A stretch of DNA of 64,000 nt from Dethiosulfatarculus sandiegensis (lineage in GTDB: Bacteria; Desulfobacterota; Desulfarculia; Desulfarculales; Desulfarculaceae): positions 62,001 through 126,000 of the forward strand of contig NZ_AZAC01000034.1 of NCBI RefSeq assembly GCF_000931935.2. The letters run 5' to 3'. Numbering within the stretch: position 1 is the first letter of the stretch; the number at the start of each line of letters is the position of its first letter. Below the pieces are notes generated by a model. The model searched no databases. It was not told where the DNA came from and worked only from the letters and a program-made list of their open reading frames with translations. Below are positions 54,799-63,755 of the stretch, one piece after another. The position numbers were made by a program, and so were the translations under genes.

Positions 54799-56841
54799 TT
54801 ATTTCGCTTCCTGCCGGTCTTTTGCCTGTCTATCCGCCAAACGCATTTGTCCGGGTTTAAAGGCCAAGGCCTCCTCCAGGCCAAGCTTTTTGACCAGGAT
54901 CTGTTTTTCCCGTTTGCTCAAATTCCTTCGGATATGGTTGCTGTCCTGATAAAGCAGGCGGCCTTCAATAAAAATAGGGCAATTGCCATCGCTGCACATG
55001 CGGTCCACAGCATCAACGACCTGGACACGCGGGAACTTGCTTGCCACCTTTTTAAGTATCCTGGTGGTCGGGCCCTGGCGTTTATCCACCCAGGCCCTGT
55101 CAAGGGGGCGGCACATTCTGTCGTCATGCGCGCGCAGCAAAGGGATGGCTTTTTGATAGGCGCAGGCAAGCAAGATTCTACCGGGCCTGGGCAGATCTGA
55201 GAGAATAATAACCGGGTATTTGGGAGCCAGTTTTTTTAACAGGGATTTCAACCCCAAAGCCATGAGCTTTTGGCCTTTGGCCCTGCTTCTTTTTTTGTGG
55301 TCCTTACTGAAAAGGCTTTGGGCATAGTTGGACCAGGCTGCCGCCAGGATGATTCCGTCTATTTTATGGGGTTGATTTTCTAGCCAGTTTTCCATTAATC
55401 GCCTTCTGATGCCGCAATGCCTGGAAAAACGCGTGCCGCGGTCATGCCAACGCCGGACCTTATCATCATCTATAAAAGCGGGCGCTTTATGCCATAAAAG
55501 AACCGAGGTCTTTTCCGGGTCGATTGCCGCCTCGATTAAGGGTGCATAATGCTCGGCATGGCTGTCGCCCCAAAGAATAAGGCGCTTTTGGGCTGTTTCC
55601 CAGTCTGCGCCAAAGAAGCAGACATTCTTGGATAGCCCCTTGACTTCTTTTATGTTGCTGGGCCAATACCACATGACTTTTTTGGATTTCAAATAGCTGA
55701 TATCCATCTTCATCCTGAAGGACGCGCCGTCGGTCATGACCCCCCAGGTGGTGACAGCCAGCAAAAGGCTCCCAACACCCAAGGAAAAGGCCAGAATTTG
55801 TTTTTTGCTGGTCTTGAAACGCAAAGGGTTTTCCACCAAAAACCAGGTAAGCACAGACAGCAGAAAGGTGAGGCCTATGAGGCTGTAGCCGTCTAAAGAG
55901 CTGAGGTTGAGGCTGTTTTTATAGATCCTGAAGTAGGCGAAGATCACCCAATGCCACAGATAAAGGGCATAGGAGATTTTGCCGATAAAAACCAGTACAG
56001 ACCAGGAAAAGCCTTGGGATATTTTATTTTTGGCGGCGCTGCCAAAGAAGAGCAATAAACCGGCGCCCAAACAAACCGGCAGGGCGTTAAGCCCCGGAAA
56101 GGCGCTTTGCTTTTCCAGCAGAAAAACAGAGCCCAGGCACAAGGCAAGGCCGAGTATCGAAAAGGCGGCGGGATGGAACTTGGTCATATTGGGATGAGAG
56201 CGCAGGATAATGAGAACCAAGGTGCCGAGCCCCAATTCCCACAAACGAAAAGGCAGCATATAAAAAACGGCCTGTGCATGATCGCTTAGATACCAGACAG
56301 AGCAAACAAAAGAGGCGCTTAGAATAAGGCCCAGAAACAATAACCCGCTTAAGTCGCTCCATTTGTTTCTGATTTTGAGATAAAGGGCCAGAATAAGCGG
56401 CCACACAATATAAAACTGCTCCTCAACAGCCAAAGACCAGGTGTGAAGCAGGGGCATGAACTCGGCGTTTTGGGCAAAATAATTGATATTATTTAAAAAG
56501 AAAAAGTTGGAAGAAAACAGGGTGGTATAGGCGGCCGATTCAAACAGCTCTTCATAGTTCTCCGGCATTAAAAAGAAATAACCGGCTATCAGGGTGCAAG
56601 CGATTACCGTAAAAAGGGTGGGCAAAAGCCGCCTGGCTCTGCGCTCATAAAAATGAAGATAAGAAAAAGACCGGTTCTGTTTTTGTTCGAGTATGATCCC
56701 GCCGATCAAAAAACCGGAGATAACGAAAAAGATATCCACCCCAACATAACCGCCCGAAAAGCCAGGCAGCCCGGCATGAAAAAACAACACCGGAATAATG
56801 GCAAGCGCCCGCAACCCGTCAATATCTGGCCTGTAACGCAT
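54799..56841 (-). CDS. OafA/YrhL-type acyltransferase with C-terminal SGNH domain
   Basis: 680 residues. An acyltransferase-3 membrane domain (RYRPDIDGLRALAIIPVLFFHA; FYERRARRLLP; TWSLAVEEQFYIVWPL; about ten spans to ~370) is joined to a periplasmic SGNH hydrolase-like domain with LWGDSHAEHY (block I, ~428) and the late catalytic motif DSNHIRR (~652). Such proteins move acetyl groups onto surface polysaccharide or lipopolysaccharide sugars. A role in masking phage or immune receptors would suit the accessory region. Transcribed alone. Confidence 0.92.
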   Translation of the reverse strand: MRYRPDIDGLRALAIIPVLFFHAGLPGFSGGYVGVDIFFVISGFLIGGIILEQKQNRSFSYLHFYERRARRLLPTLFTVIACTLIAGYFFLMPENYEELFESAAYTTLFSSNFFFLNNINYFAQNAEFMPLLHTWSLAVEEQFYIVWPLILALYLKIRNKWSDLSGLLFLGLILSASFVCSVWYLSDHAQAVFYMLPFRLWELGLGTLVLIILRSHPNMTKFHPAAFSILGLALCLGSVFLLEKQSAFPGLNALPVCLGAGLLLFFGSAAKNKISQGFSWSVLVFIGKISYALYLWHWVIFAYFRIYKNSLNLSSLDGYSLIGLTFLLSVLTWFLVENPLRFKTSKKQILAFSLGVGSLLLAVTTWGVMTDGASFRMKMDISYLKSKKVMWYWPSNIKEVKGLSKNVCFFGADWETAQKRLILWGDSHAEHYAPLIEAAIDPEKTSVLLWHKAPAFIDDDKVRRWHDRGTRFSRHCGIRRRLMENWLENQPHKIDGIILAAAWSNYAQSLFSKDHKKRSRAKGQKLMALGLKSLLKKLAPKYPVIILSDLPRPGRILLACAYQKAIPLLRAHDDRMCRPLDRAWVDKRQGPTTRILKKVASKFPRVQVVDAVDRMCSDGNCPIFIEGRLLYQDSNHIRRNLSKREKQILVKKLGLEEALAFKPGQMRLADRQAKDRQEAK

Positions 56842-57483
56842 CTAATTGACCCAACTCAATCACAAAATTAACAACTATATTTGACTGGCAATGCGAAAAA
56901 GGCCGGAACGGCCTTTTCGCAACCCCTGATGACAAATTAAGCCCATGCCCCAGAAGCCAGGCTTGGCAGCCTGTGGGGCCCATGAATGCCGTATCAAGCA
57001 TCAACCACAGCCCCATAGCCACCCGCGGCCTCCATTCTACCTCATTCAGCGGTAAGTGTCGTGAAGTTCAGGTGAAGGGGGTGGATATCCATTTTGCGGC
57101 AGAGGACAGCCAATCTAAATTGTTTCTCCCAGGCAGTAGGGGAATCAATTTGATTTACGCAACTCATCGAAATGGCTTTTTGTCTTGGAGTGGAATATTC
57201 ACGAAAAGTTTTATAGAGCCGGGAAAATAAGGCTGGGGAAAGGATAAATGGGACTCCTAAATGTTTTATTCAGCGTCTTAGTGAAGCGAAAGTAGTTTGA
57301 CAAAGAGGAAAGATATGTGAATCTACAAAGATGATATCCAAACGGCGGCTAGTTGCCCTAAAAAATAGCCTGTTTGTTTCTTTGATCTTTACTAGGGTTT
57401 GCATTTTATCCACGTCCAAACCCTAGTGAAGATCAATTTTTCAATGATTATCAAAAAAATAATACTAGTTGGTTTTTGTGGAA
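56842..57483. other. Intergenic region with two large hairpins
   Basis: No gene is supported; an 85-codon frame at 56973-57230 looks random. A GCGAAAA-AGGCC/GGCCTTTTCGC hairpin at 56892-56922 precedes the acyltransferase start. A 20-bp-armed hairpin lies at 57382-57436 (separate entry). AT content rises toward the unknown AT-rich gene. Confidence 0.45.
57382..57436. repeat. Long hairpin after the AT-rich gene
   Basis: Arms of 20 bp (57382-57401 and 57417-57436) match except one T-C change that still allows a G-T pair; both include ACTAGGGTTTG or its complement. A 15-base loop contains ttatccacg. There is no T run on the gene strand. Could stabilise the 3' end of the 57484-58803 mRNA or mark an inserted element's edge. 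Confidence 0.7.
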
Positions 57484-58803
57484 TTACCTGACTGCATATC
57501 CCCAGGAATCAAAGTTTTCATTGTTATTGGCTTTATCTTCTTCTTCCTTAGAACAGGAATCTCCATTTTGATTGGTTAAGTTCTGACAGAAAGCCAATAA
57601 CTGATCCTTAAAGACATTATATAGAAAATCAGGATCTTGAAGTTGAGTTGCTATCTCGCCCATCTTTTCTAAACATAATTGAATGTTTTGTGGAAAATTT
57701 TTAAAAAATTCTATCATTTGCTCATGAAATTCTGGAGCGTGATGATTAATTGAAGAACCAAATGCTGCACCACCTAAGAAAAGGAGTGTCGTGACAATTA
57801 ATCCCGGTATCAAAGCTAAAGAAAAAAATACAACTACAATACCGGCAATGGCAATTCCGACTCCTGACCAAAATATTGTTGCAGGGCTGGCACCCATTAT
57901 CTCAGGTAAAATAGATAGAAAGGTACCATATAGTAGTGACAACCATCCGACACCTTTTGTTTTAATATATTCTAATGCTGCTACAAAAATATTTTCCTCA
58001 GAGACAAGGGCTTCACCAAATTTCGATAAGAATTCTTTGAACTCTTTGCCTCTATTTTTATGATAGGCTTCATAACCTCCCTCATAATAGATGTTAAATT
58101 TTTCAATTAGCAGCTCTCTAACGTCTTTTCTGTATTCCTGGGAGTAACTATTTATTGTCCATTCTAGTGCTTCTTTTAAAATTCCATGGCCGGGATATAA
58201 ATCCTTATTAGGTATGCTTCTACCCTGTTGTATGATTTTCAAGTTTTCTTTATAACGTTTAAAAGCTTCATCGTATTTCCTTTTGGGTAAATATTCATGT
58301 TCTTCTTGATTATTATTGGTTTGAACGTAAATTATATTGTTACCGACACCTACTTTTGATTCTAGCCTTAAATCTTTTATAACTCTTGGCCTAACGCGTG
58401 AAAAATTACGTCTTTTTAGCCTGTTATTGGCTTGAACATAATTTGCGTTGATTCCGACACCTACTTTTGCTGTTAGCATTGGATCTCTTACTTGTCTTAG
58501 ACCAAAAGGCTTTTCTTCTAATTTATATCTATAAAAAAAACCGTAGTAGCTTTGGTGATTATATGTGCGTGCCCTATTGAAATCTTTAGAGCCTTTGCTG
58601 TTAGTAAATGATATAGATCCTTCAACCCCTGTACGTGCCTCAATGGTAGGATTTAAATCTATTTGAAGTGTTATTTTTTTATTTGATGTCGTTTCATCAA
58701 TGTCAACTTCCACTAATTCATGGGCCGCCACACCACAATTGTCTTTTTTCTTAGCTGCTTTTATGGAAATGTTATCTGTCCTGAATTTAGCCTGATTCTG
58801 CAT
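57484..58803 (-). CDS. AT-rich gene, unknown protein with internal repeat and membrane segments
   Basis: 439 residues, base composition clearly more AT-rich than neighbours, pointing to transfer. The N-terminus is polar, with few hydrophobic runs. Residues ~103-129 and ~140-166 are repeats of each other (KVGVGINANYVQANN versus KVGVGNNIIYVQTNN), about 37 residues apart. Then a charged helical region (YDEAFKRYKENLKIIQQG; AYHKNRGKEFKEFLSKFGE). Residues ~286-350 form two or three membrane segments (GWLSLLYGTFLSILP; SGVGIAIAGIVVVFFSLALIPG; TTLLFLGGAAFG), followed by a helical, Asn-rich tail. Family not recognised. A membrane-targeting effector or toxin is only a guess. Confidence 0.65.
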   Translation of the reverse strand: MQNQAKFRTDNISIKAAKKKDNCGVAAHELVEVDIDETTSNKKITLQIDLNPTIEARTGVEGSISFTNSKGSKDFNRARTYNHQSYYGFFYRYKLEEKPFGLRQVRDPMLTAKVGVGINANYVQANNRLKRRNFSRVRPRVIKDLRLESKVGVGNNIIYVQTNNNQEEHEYLPKRKYDEAFKRYKENLKIIQQGRSIPNKDLYPGHGILKEALEWTINSYSQEYRKDVRELLIEKFNIYYEGGYEAYHKNRGKEFKEFLSKFGEALVSEENIFVAALEYIKTKGVGWLSLLYGTFLSILPEIMGASPATIFWSGVGIAIAGIVVVFFSLALIPGLIVTTLLFLGGAAFGSSINHHAPEFHEQMIEFFKNFPQNIQLCLEKMGEIATQLQDPDFLYNVFKDQLLAFCQNLTNQNGDSCSKEEEDKANNNENFDSWGYAVR

Positions 58804-58971
58804 GATAATCCACTCTTTAGGTTGGGGTAAAACTATTGCTTCAAATATAACAACTATTTGATTTTATTCAATATATCTTCTGGTTATACGGTTTTTAGGC
58901 ATAACTTTACCTTTAAATGTTGATCATTAATGACTTTGGATATAAAAATGAGTTGTGAGATTTTGACGATT

Positions 58972-59010
58972 TAAAAAAAACCAGGCCAGGGTAAATACCC
59001 AGGCCTGGTT
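58972..59010 (-). terminator. Terminator of the C69 peptidase gene
   Basis: AACCAGGCC-A-GGG pairs with CCC-A-GGCCTGGTT; on the minus strand it runs into eight T's. Confidence 0.85.
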
Positions 59011-59063
59011 TAATGGTTTTTAACTTTCTGTATTTTATTTTACTCCAGTTTTTTTTCTCTTTC

Positions 59064-60488
59064 CTACCAAACCGCTACACTGCCGCTGGCGTCCTGCAAA
59101 AGCCGCAGCATTCTTTGGCAGTGATAAAAGGCATCCGTCGCCTGGCTAAAGGTAAAGGTGTTGATCAGCTCAAGGGCTTTTTTATCCTGCTTTTTGTTGA
59201 AAAGACCCACAGCCCTGGCTTCCATGGCGGCCTGCTTGATAAGGATGTTGGCATGGTTGGCGGTCCAGAAGTTGTGCAGCATGGGGTAGGCCAGGTTGTA
59301 GTTGGTGTCCGCCACTTTTTGCAGCATCCGGAAGGCCCACCAGGCGGAATCCGGGGAATAGGCGCTGTTTACATTGCTGAACGCAGCCGGAATTTTTGTA
59401 GCACCGGCATAGACCGGGAAAAATCCGCTGTAGTGCGGGGCTGCCATGGCATACCACATAACAGACCCCACCTGGACCGGCATATCGCCCCTTAGCTGGG
59501 CCACGGAAGAAGACTGGCACAGATTGGTGGCTATGGCCCGCGGGATCATCCTGCCTTCGCTGACTTCGCGCCAGATTTCGTCTTTTAACGGCTTGGTGTA
59601 TTTGGGCGTGCCTTCATACCTGTCCCGCAGGATAAGGAAAAGGTCTTCCGGGGTTATAAATCCCTGCTTGCCCTGCAAAAACGACTTGGCCCTGGCTTCC
59701 CGGTCCTTGTCATAGGCCTGGTTCATGCGGTCCGGCCTGCCGTAAAAATCCTTAAAACTGAAATCACCCCGCTTGGGGTCAAACCAGCCCATTTTTTGAG
59801 CAAAGCTCTTCAACCCCTTGCTGCTTAAGTCAAACTCCTTGCCGATGGTAAAGCGGTTGGCCACCACCCACAGCTCATTGTCCTTTACCTTTCTGGCCAC
59901 CCAGTGTTGACTGGTGGTCTCAAGCACCCAGGCCTCCTTGGGGTCGGCCAGGTTATAGGTGAGTCCGCCCCAATCGGCCTGGCCGTATTTATCTATAAAA
60001 TCGGCCACAATCTGAACCGCCTGGCGTGCGGTCTTGGCCCTTTCCAGAATCAGCTGGCGCACGGCATAGCGCCTTATGCCTTTATTGGGCAGGTTTTTTT
60101 CCTTGGACCACATCCAGTTGCAGCTCATGGTAACGCCCCATTGATTCATGCCCACCAGCACGGAATCATAGGGCCTGGTTTCCGCGGCCACTCCCAGGCC
60201 GGTGGAAGAAAGGGTGTTGCCAGAAGCCCAGTATTGATAGGTCTCCTTGACCTGGGGGATCTTTACATAGGGCACCTTAAGGGCCTGGCCTTGGTCATGG
60301 GTTTGAGCCTTTACAGACCAGAGCCTGCCCGAGGCCACAAAGCCCATGTCTTCGTTGTGCCCATGCAGAACGGAACCGTCTGCGGTCAGGGATTTGCCCA
60401 CCAATATGGTGGTGCAGCATATGGCGCTTGAGGGAACCAAAAGCAAAAGGCAAAGCAAAATCGTCATGAACCCAAACTTTGTTCTCAT
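59064..60488 (-). CDS. Exported C69-family (PepD-like) Ntn-hydrolase
   Basis: 474 residues. A signal peptide (FGFMTILLCLLLLVPSSAI) ends just before Cys24-Cys25, the likely nucleophile exposed on maturation (CCTTILVGKSLTADGS, then GHNEDMG). Further C69 features are NQWGVTMSCNW, RRYAVRQLILERAKTARQAV and WVLETTSQHWVARKV. It would act on dipeptides or acyl-amide bonds in the periplasm. The double cysteine also resembles a lipobox only poorly. The ATG has ggaggataaaa. Alone, ending in a terminator. Confidence 0.88.
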   Translation of the reverse strand: MRTKFGFMTILLCLLLLVPSSAICCTTILVGKSLTADGSVLHGHNEDMGFVASGRLWSVKAQTHDQGQALKVPYVKIPQVKETYQYWASGNTLSSTGLGVAAETRPYDSVLVGMNQWGVTMSCNWMWSKEKNLPNKGIRRYAVRQLILERAKTARQAVQIVADFIDKYGQADWGGLTYNLADPKEAWVLETTSQHWVARKVKDNELWVVANRFTIGKEFDLSSKGLKSFAQKMGWFDPKRGDFSFKDFYGRPDRMNQAYDKDREARAKSFLQGKQGFITPEDLFLILRDRYEGTPKYTKPLKDEIWREVSEGRMIPRAIATNLCQSSSVAQLRGDMPVQVGSVMWYAMAAPHYSGFFPVYAGATKIPAAFSNVNSAYSPDSAWWAFRMLQKVADTNYNLAYPMLHNFWTANHANILIKQAAMEARAVGLFNKKQDKKALELINTFTFSQATDAFYHCQRMLRLLQDASGSVAVW

Positions 60489-61104
60489 TTTTATCCTCCC
60501 ATTGTTGTGGGTATATGAATCCTGATTCTTTGTCGATCTGGGCCATTGGTAGATAAGTTTGATTGAGAAATCTAGGTTTGTTGTTGAATAAGATTCGCTT
60601 TTTGATCGATATGCTTGGATGATTTGAATGATCGGGTGATTTGTTAAAACAAAATAGTTGAGTGGTTTTAAGAAGGGTGGGATCTTTGCTTATGATTAGG
60701 TGTTGCACCAATAAAAACTCCACTTAAAAGTATTTTTATTTTCTTGATAATCACCATAACAAAATTAAAAATATAGGGCAAGTAAGGTAGTGTAATAAAA
60801 TTTATGCATATTTACGGGTAGTTATATAGATGACTATCTGTAGTATGGCGCTGAGGCCTGTTTGGCAATGTTTAGGCGGGTTGTTTCTGATATCAGCCAA
60901 ATATTTGAGTTAGGTCTGTTTGTTTTTGCGGATATTGATTGAATGATAACCCTGTAAAGTTCGAGTATTATCTGTAGTATTTTGTGAAATGTATGTAGTA
61001 TAAGTATAATATTGACTTATATTCTATTTGACTAAATAAAATGAATTGGAGATATCAAGGATAATCAATGGGTTGTTTTTGGCGCTGTCTTTCGGAGGTG
61101 CTAC

Positions 61105-61152
61105 ATGATTTACTACAAAAACCTCATCCGTTCTTGGGCGATATCCCGATAA
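61105..61152 (+). CDS. SD-led mini-ORF (15 aa)
   Basis: Reads MIYYKNLIRSWAISR. cggaggtg lies 4 bases before the ATG. Its 3' end overlaps a GGGCGAT/ATCGCCC hairpin (61136-61159). Possible leader peptide; coding is unproven. Confidence 0.3.
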   Translation: MIYYKNLIRSWAISR

Positions 61153-61225
61153 ATCGCCCTTAGCAGGCCTTTTGCCGGGTTAACCGCTTCTGCCTTATAT
61201 AAGAGATATAGAGGAGGTGAAGCTT

Positions 61226-61246
61226 GTGAAAATCTCTACTTGCTAG
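61226..61246 (+). CDS. SD-led mini-ORF (6 aa)
   Basis: Reads MKISTC from a GTG start, with a near-perfect gaggagg 8 bases upstream. So strong an SD before six codons suggests a leader peptide or the stump of a lost gene. Confidence 0.3.
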   Translation: MKISTC

Positions 61247-61294
61247 TGGATTTAAGTATACTACCCTACTTAACTATATGTTAGTTATACTTTA

Positions 61295-61340
61295 CATACC
61301 ATATGGTATGACAATAATTACATGCATACCGTTTGGTATC
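61295..61340. promoter_or_regulatory. Paired palindromic operators
   Basis: CATACCATATGGTATG (61295-61310, perfect) and CATACCGTTTGGTATC (61325-61340) are centred exactly 30 bases apart, about three helical turns. This is typical of a dimeric TetR- or MarR-type repressor pair. The cognate regulator is not in the window. Confidence 0.65.
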
Positions 61341-61485
61341 TTTTGGTTAGATGGAGTATATCCCCAACTGGGTTGCATTATAACATATCGTATTTATTGC
61401 GCTAATCTAAAAAATTCCCTGCCTTGACCGGGCATTGTCTCAGCTTTCACTTCACTTTTGTAGCTTTTTTGTATCCTACAAATTG

Positions 61486-61510
61486 GTGATTTTTAATTTT
61501 TAAAAATCAC
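61486..61510. promoter_or_regulatory. Inverted repeat upstream of the sigma-54 promoter
   Basis: GTGATTTTTA and TAAAAATCAC (10 bp each, 5-base gap), centred about 114 bases before the predicted transcription start. Placement fits an enhancer site for a sigma-54 activator, but it does not match the usual NtrC site. Confidence 0.45.
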
Positions 61511-61584
61511 AATCGGTTTTTTACTTATAATAAAATAATAAATAAAAACAGTATGTTACAAAAAATATTAGTACATATTTCCGT

Positions 61585-61600
61585 TTGGCACACCCCTTGC
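61585..61600 (+). promoter_or_regulatory. Sigma-54 promoter of amtB-glnB
   Basis: TTGGCAC-acccc-TTGC, with GG at 61587-61588 and GC at 61599-61600 exactly ten bases apart. It matches the consensus fully. Transcription would start near 61612. Confidence 0.85.
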
Positions 61601-61710
61601 TAATTACCAATGCCAATGATTGAGCAACCAGAAAAAAACCAATCCAAAAGTTATTGAATTGGTTTTTCAGGTTGTATTAAAAATTATTAACCAGAAAAAG
61701 GGTGGTGATT

Positions 61711-61800
61711 ATGAGGGTGCTTATCCTGCCTTATTCTCAAATCAACAGAGGCAATAACCAGCTTGTAACAAAACGGCGAACACACCTGAATCAAGAGTGA
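61711..61800 (+). CDS. Small ORF in the amtB leader (29 aa)
   Basis: Reads MRVLILPYSQINRGNNQLV then a basic tail. It follows ggtggtgatt and lies downstream of the sigma-54 promoter, so it is transcribed with amtB. Could be a leader peptide or chance. Confidence 0.25.
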   Translation: MRVLILPYSQINRGNNQLVTKRRTHLNQE

Positions 61801-61865
61801 TTTAAGGCTGGATTCTAATTTTGTATGCCAAGAAAAAACATACAGACTTCTTAGGAGTAAACAAG

Positions 61866-63200
61866 ATGACTAAACCAAAACCAGGGCTTATCGCCTTGAT
61901 TACAGGTGCCTTTCTGTTGATTGCAACTCCGGCTTTGGCAGCGGAGGCAGAGAGCACCATAAATGATCTGGATACTGTTTGGATACTTTTAGCAGCCTAT
62001 TTGGTGTTTTTTATGCAGCCTGGATTTGCCCTTCTGGAAACTGGTTTAACCAGGGCGAAAAACACCATCAATATCATAGCTAAAAACTTCATGGATATGT
62101 CGGTGGCTGTGATATTGTTTTTCTTCTTTGGATATGGCCTGATGTACGGTAGTGGCAACAGTTTTATCGGCCTGAACGGCTTTGCCCTCTCCGGCTTGGG
62201 AGACAGTAACGTCCCCATCTGGGCTTCGTTCATATTCCAGGCTGTTTTCTGCGCCACCGCGGCGACAATCGTCTCCGGCGCAGTGGCCGAGCGGATTAAA
62301 TTCATCAGCTACCTGATTGCCACAGGCGTTCTGACAGCCCTGATTTATCCTATAATTGGGCACTGGACTTGGGGCGGCGGCTGGCTCGCCGGATTGAACT
62401 TCTTTGACTTTGCCGGTTCCACCATTGTGCATTCCACCGGCGGCTGGGCGGCCCTGATCGGGGCCTGGATGTTGGGACCCAGGGAAGGTAAATACGATGC
62501 CGAAGGCAAAGCCCAGGCCATATGCGGCCATAACCTGCCCCTTGCGGCCTTGGGTGTCTTTATCCTGTGGTTTGGCTGGTTTGGTTTCAACCCCGGCTCC
62601 CAGCTGGCAGCCAGCGGTATTGAAAATGCAAAGGCCATTTCCCTTATCTCCGTAAACACAATCCTGGCTCCCGCAGCCGGAGCCTTGACGGCCATGCTGG
62701 CGGTCTGGATCGGTTACGGCAAGCCTGACCTTACCTTTTGCATGAACGGCGCCCTGGCCGGGCTGGTGGCCATAACCGCTCCCTGCGCAGTGGTCAGCCC
62801 GGTTGCTTCCATCCTGATAGGGGCCATCGGCGGTGTGCTGGTTGTGCTGAGCGCCCGGTTCTTTGACCTGCTTCACATAGACGACCCGGTCGGTGCGGTG
62901 AGTGTGCACGGCGTGAATGGTGTCTGGGGCACCTTGGCAGTGGGCCTATGGGGACAGAAAGCCCTGGGCCTGGCTTCAGACGGGCTCTTCATGGGCGGCG
63001 GCCTTGGTCAGCTTGGTGTGCAGGCCTTGGGAGTGGTGAGTGTAGCTGCCTTCACCCTGGTTACCATGGGAGTGGTCTTCTTTATCGTCGATCACACCAT
63101 CGGCCTCAGGGTGACCCGGACCGAAGAACTGCGCGGCCTGGATATCGATGAACACGGCATGGAAGGCTACTCAGACTTCCAGATCTTCACCACCCGCTAA
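61866..63200 (+). CDS. amtB: Ammonium transporter
   Basis: 444 residues from ATG 61866 with taggag at 8 bases. Signal sequence (LIALITGAFLLIATPALA) then 11 membrane spans. The conserved Asp in FFDFAGSTIVH, both pore histidines (STIVHSTGG; VSVHGVNGVWGTL) and NFMDMS are kept. It moves ammonium across the inner membrane. It is driven by the sigma-54 promoter upstream and is followed 18 bases later by the PII gene, which in known systems plugs the pore. Confidence 0.96.
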   Translation: MTKPKPGLIALITGAFLLIATPALAAEAESTINDLDTVWILLAAYLVFFMQPGFALLETGLTRAKNTINIIAKNFMDMSVAVILFFFFGYGLMYGSGNSFIGLNGFALSGLGDSNVPIWASFIFQAVFCATAATIVSGAVAERIKFISYLIATGVLTALIYPIIGHWTWGGGWLAGLNFFDFAGSTIVHSTGGWAALIGAWMLGPREGKYDAEGKAQAICGHNLPLAALGVFILWFGWFGFNPGSQLAASGIENAKAISLISVNTILAPAAGALTAMLAVWIGYGKPDLTFCMNGALAGLVAITAPCAVVSPVASILIGAIGGVLVVLSARFFDLLHIDDPVGAVSVHGVNGVWGTLAVGLWGQKALGLASDGLFMGGGLGQLGVQALGVVSVAAFTLVTMGVVFFIVDHTIGLRVTRTEELRGLDIDEHGMEGYSDFQIFTTR

Positions 63201-63217
63201 GAGTTGGAGAAGCAAAA

Positions 63218-63559
63218 ATGAAACTGATCATTGCATATATAAAGCCCGAGAAATTAGTTGATGTGAAAAAAGCCCTTTACAAGTCCGAAATCTATAACCT
63301 CTCTGTGACCAACATCGTGGGTTCAGGCAGGCAGAAAGGCTATAGCGAGACCTACAGAGGGGTGCAGCACGAAGTGAACCTTTTGAAGAAAGTGCGCTTG
63401 GAAATAGGGGTGAACGACGAGTTTGTGGAACCCTGCAAAAAAGCCATAGTGGAAGGCGCACAGACTGGGAATATCGGCGACGGGGTTGTCTTTGTCATGC
63501 CTTTGGAAGACGCCCTGCGCATTAGAACAGGCGAAACTGGCAATGTAGCCATCGGTTGA
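63218..63559 (+). CDS. glnB: PII-family nitrogen regulator with atypical T-loop
   Basis: 113 residues, normal length. Strands and loops fit PII (MKLIIAYIKPEKLVDVKKAL; EIGVNDEFVEPCKKAI; TGNIGDGVVFVMPLEDALRIRTGE). Residue 46 is Tyr but residue 51, the uridylylation site in GlnB/GlnK, is His (ETYRGVQHE). Residue 90, usually Lys in GDGK, is Val, while Lys58 and Arg101/103 remain. Uridylylation at 51 is thus impossible. It would still be able to sense 2-oxoglutarate and to bind AmtB. The gene name is by family; GlnK-like by location. Confidence 0.93.
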   Translation: MKLIIAYIKPEKLVDVKKALYKSEIYNLSVTNIVGSGRQKGYSETYRGVQHEVNLLKKVRLEIGVNDEFVEPCKKAIVEGAQTGNIGDGVVFVMPLEDALRIRTGETGNVAIG

Positions 63560-63598
63560 CATCTTTAGTTCTTCTTCTTCTTCCATCCACCCTCACAC

Positions 63599-63651
63599 GC
63601 GGGCCTGTTCCCCTTAGCAACGGCATACTGCATACAGGGAAACAGGCCCGC
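63599..63651. terminator. Terminator hairpin, first copy
   Basis: GCGGGCCTGTTCCCT-type arm pairs with its complement ending GGCCCGC, followed by aactttt. Ends the amtB-PII transcript. Confidence 0.8.
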
Positions 63652-63755
63652 AACTTTTTAAAACGTTCCGCCGCCTGCAATAAGGCGGAAAAGGCGAAAC
63701 CGGCAATACAGCCATTAGTTGACTTTTAAAGTTCTTCTTCCATCTGCCCTCACAC

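Larger units (their letters stand above)
60489..61865. other. Long regulatory region upstream of amtB
   Basis: About 1.4 kb, AT-rich, no ordinary gene. It contains a repeat TATCTGTAGTAT (60835 and ~60969, first base differing), two SD-led mini-ORFs, paired palindromic operators, an inverted repeat, a sigma-54 promoter and one 29-codon frame, each listed separately. Confidence 0.5.

Noticed and set aside
56973..57230. 85-codon plus ORF
   Set aside because: No SD, no domain, low hydrophobic patterning; looks random.
62046..62909. 287-codon minus-strand ORF opposite amtB
   Set aside because: Shadow of a conserved transporter; Gly/Gln-rich noise.
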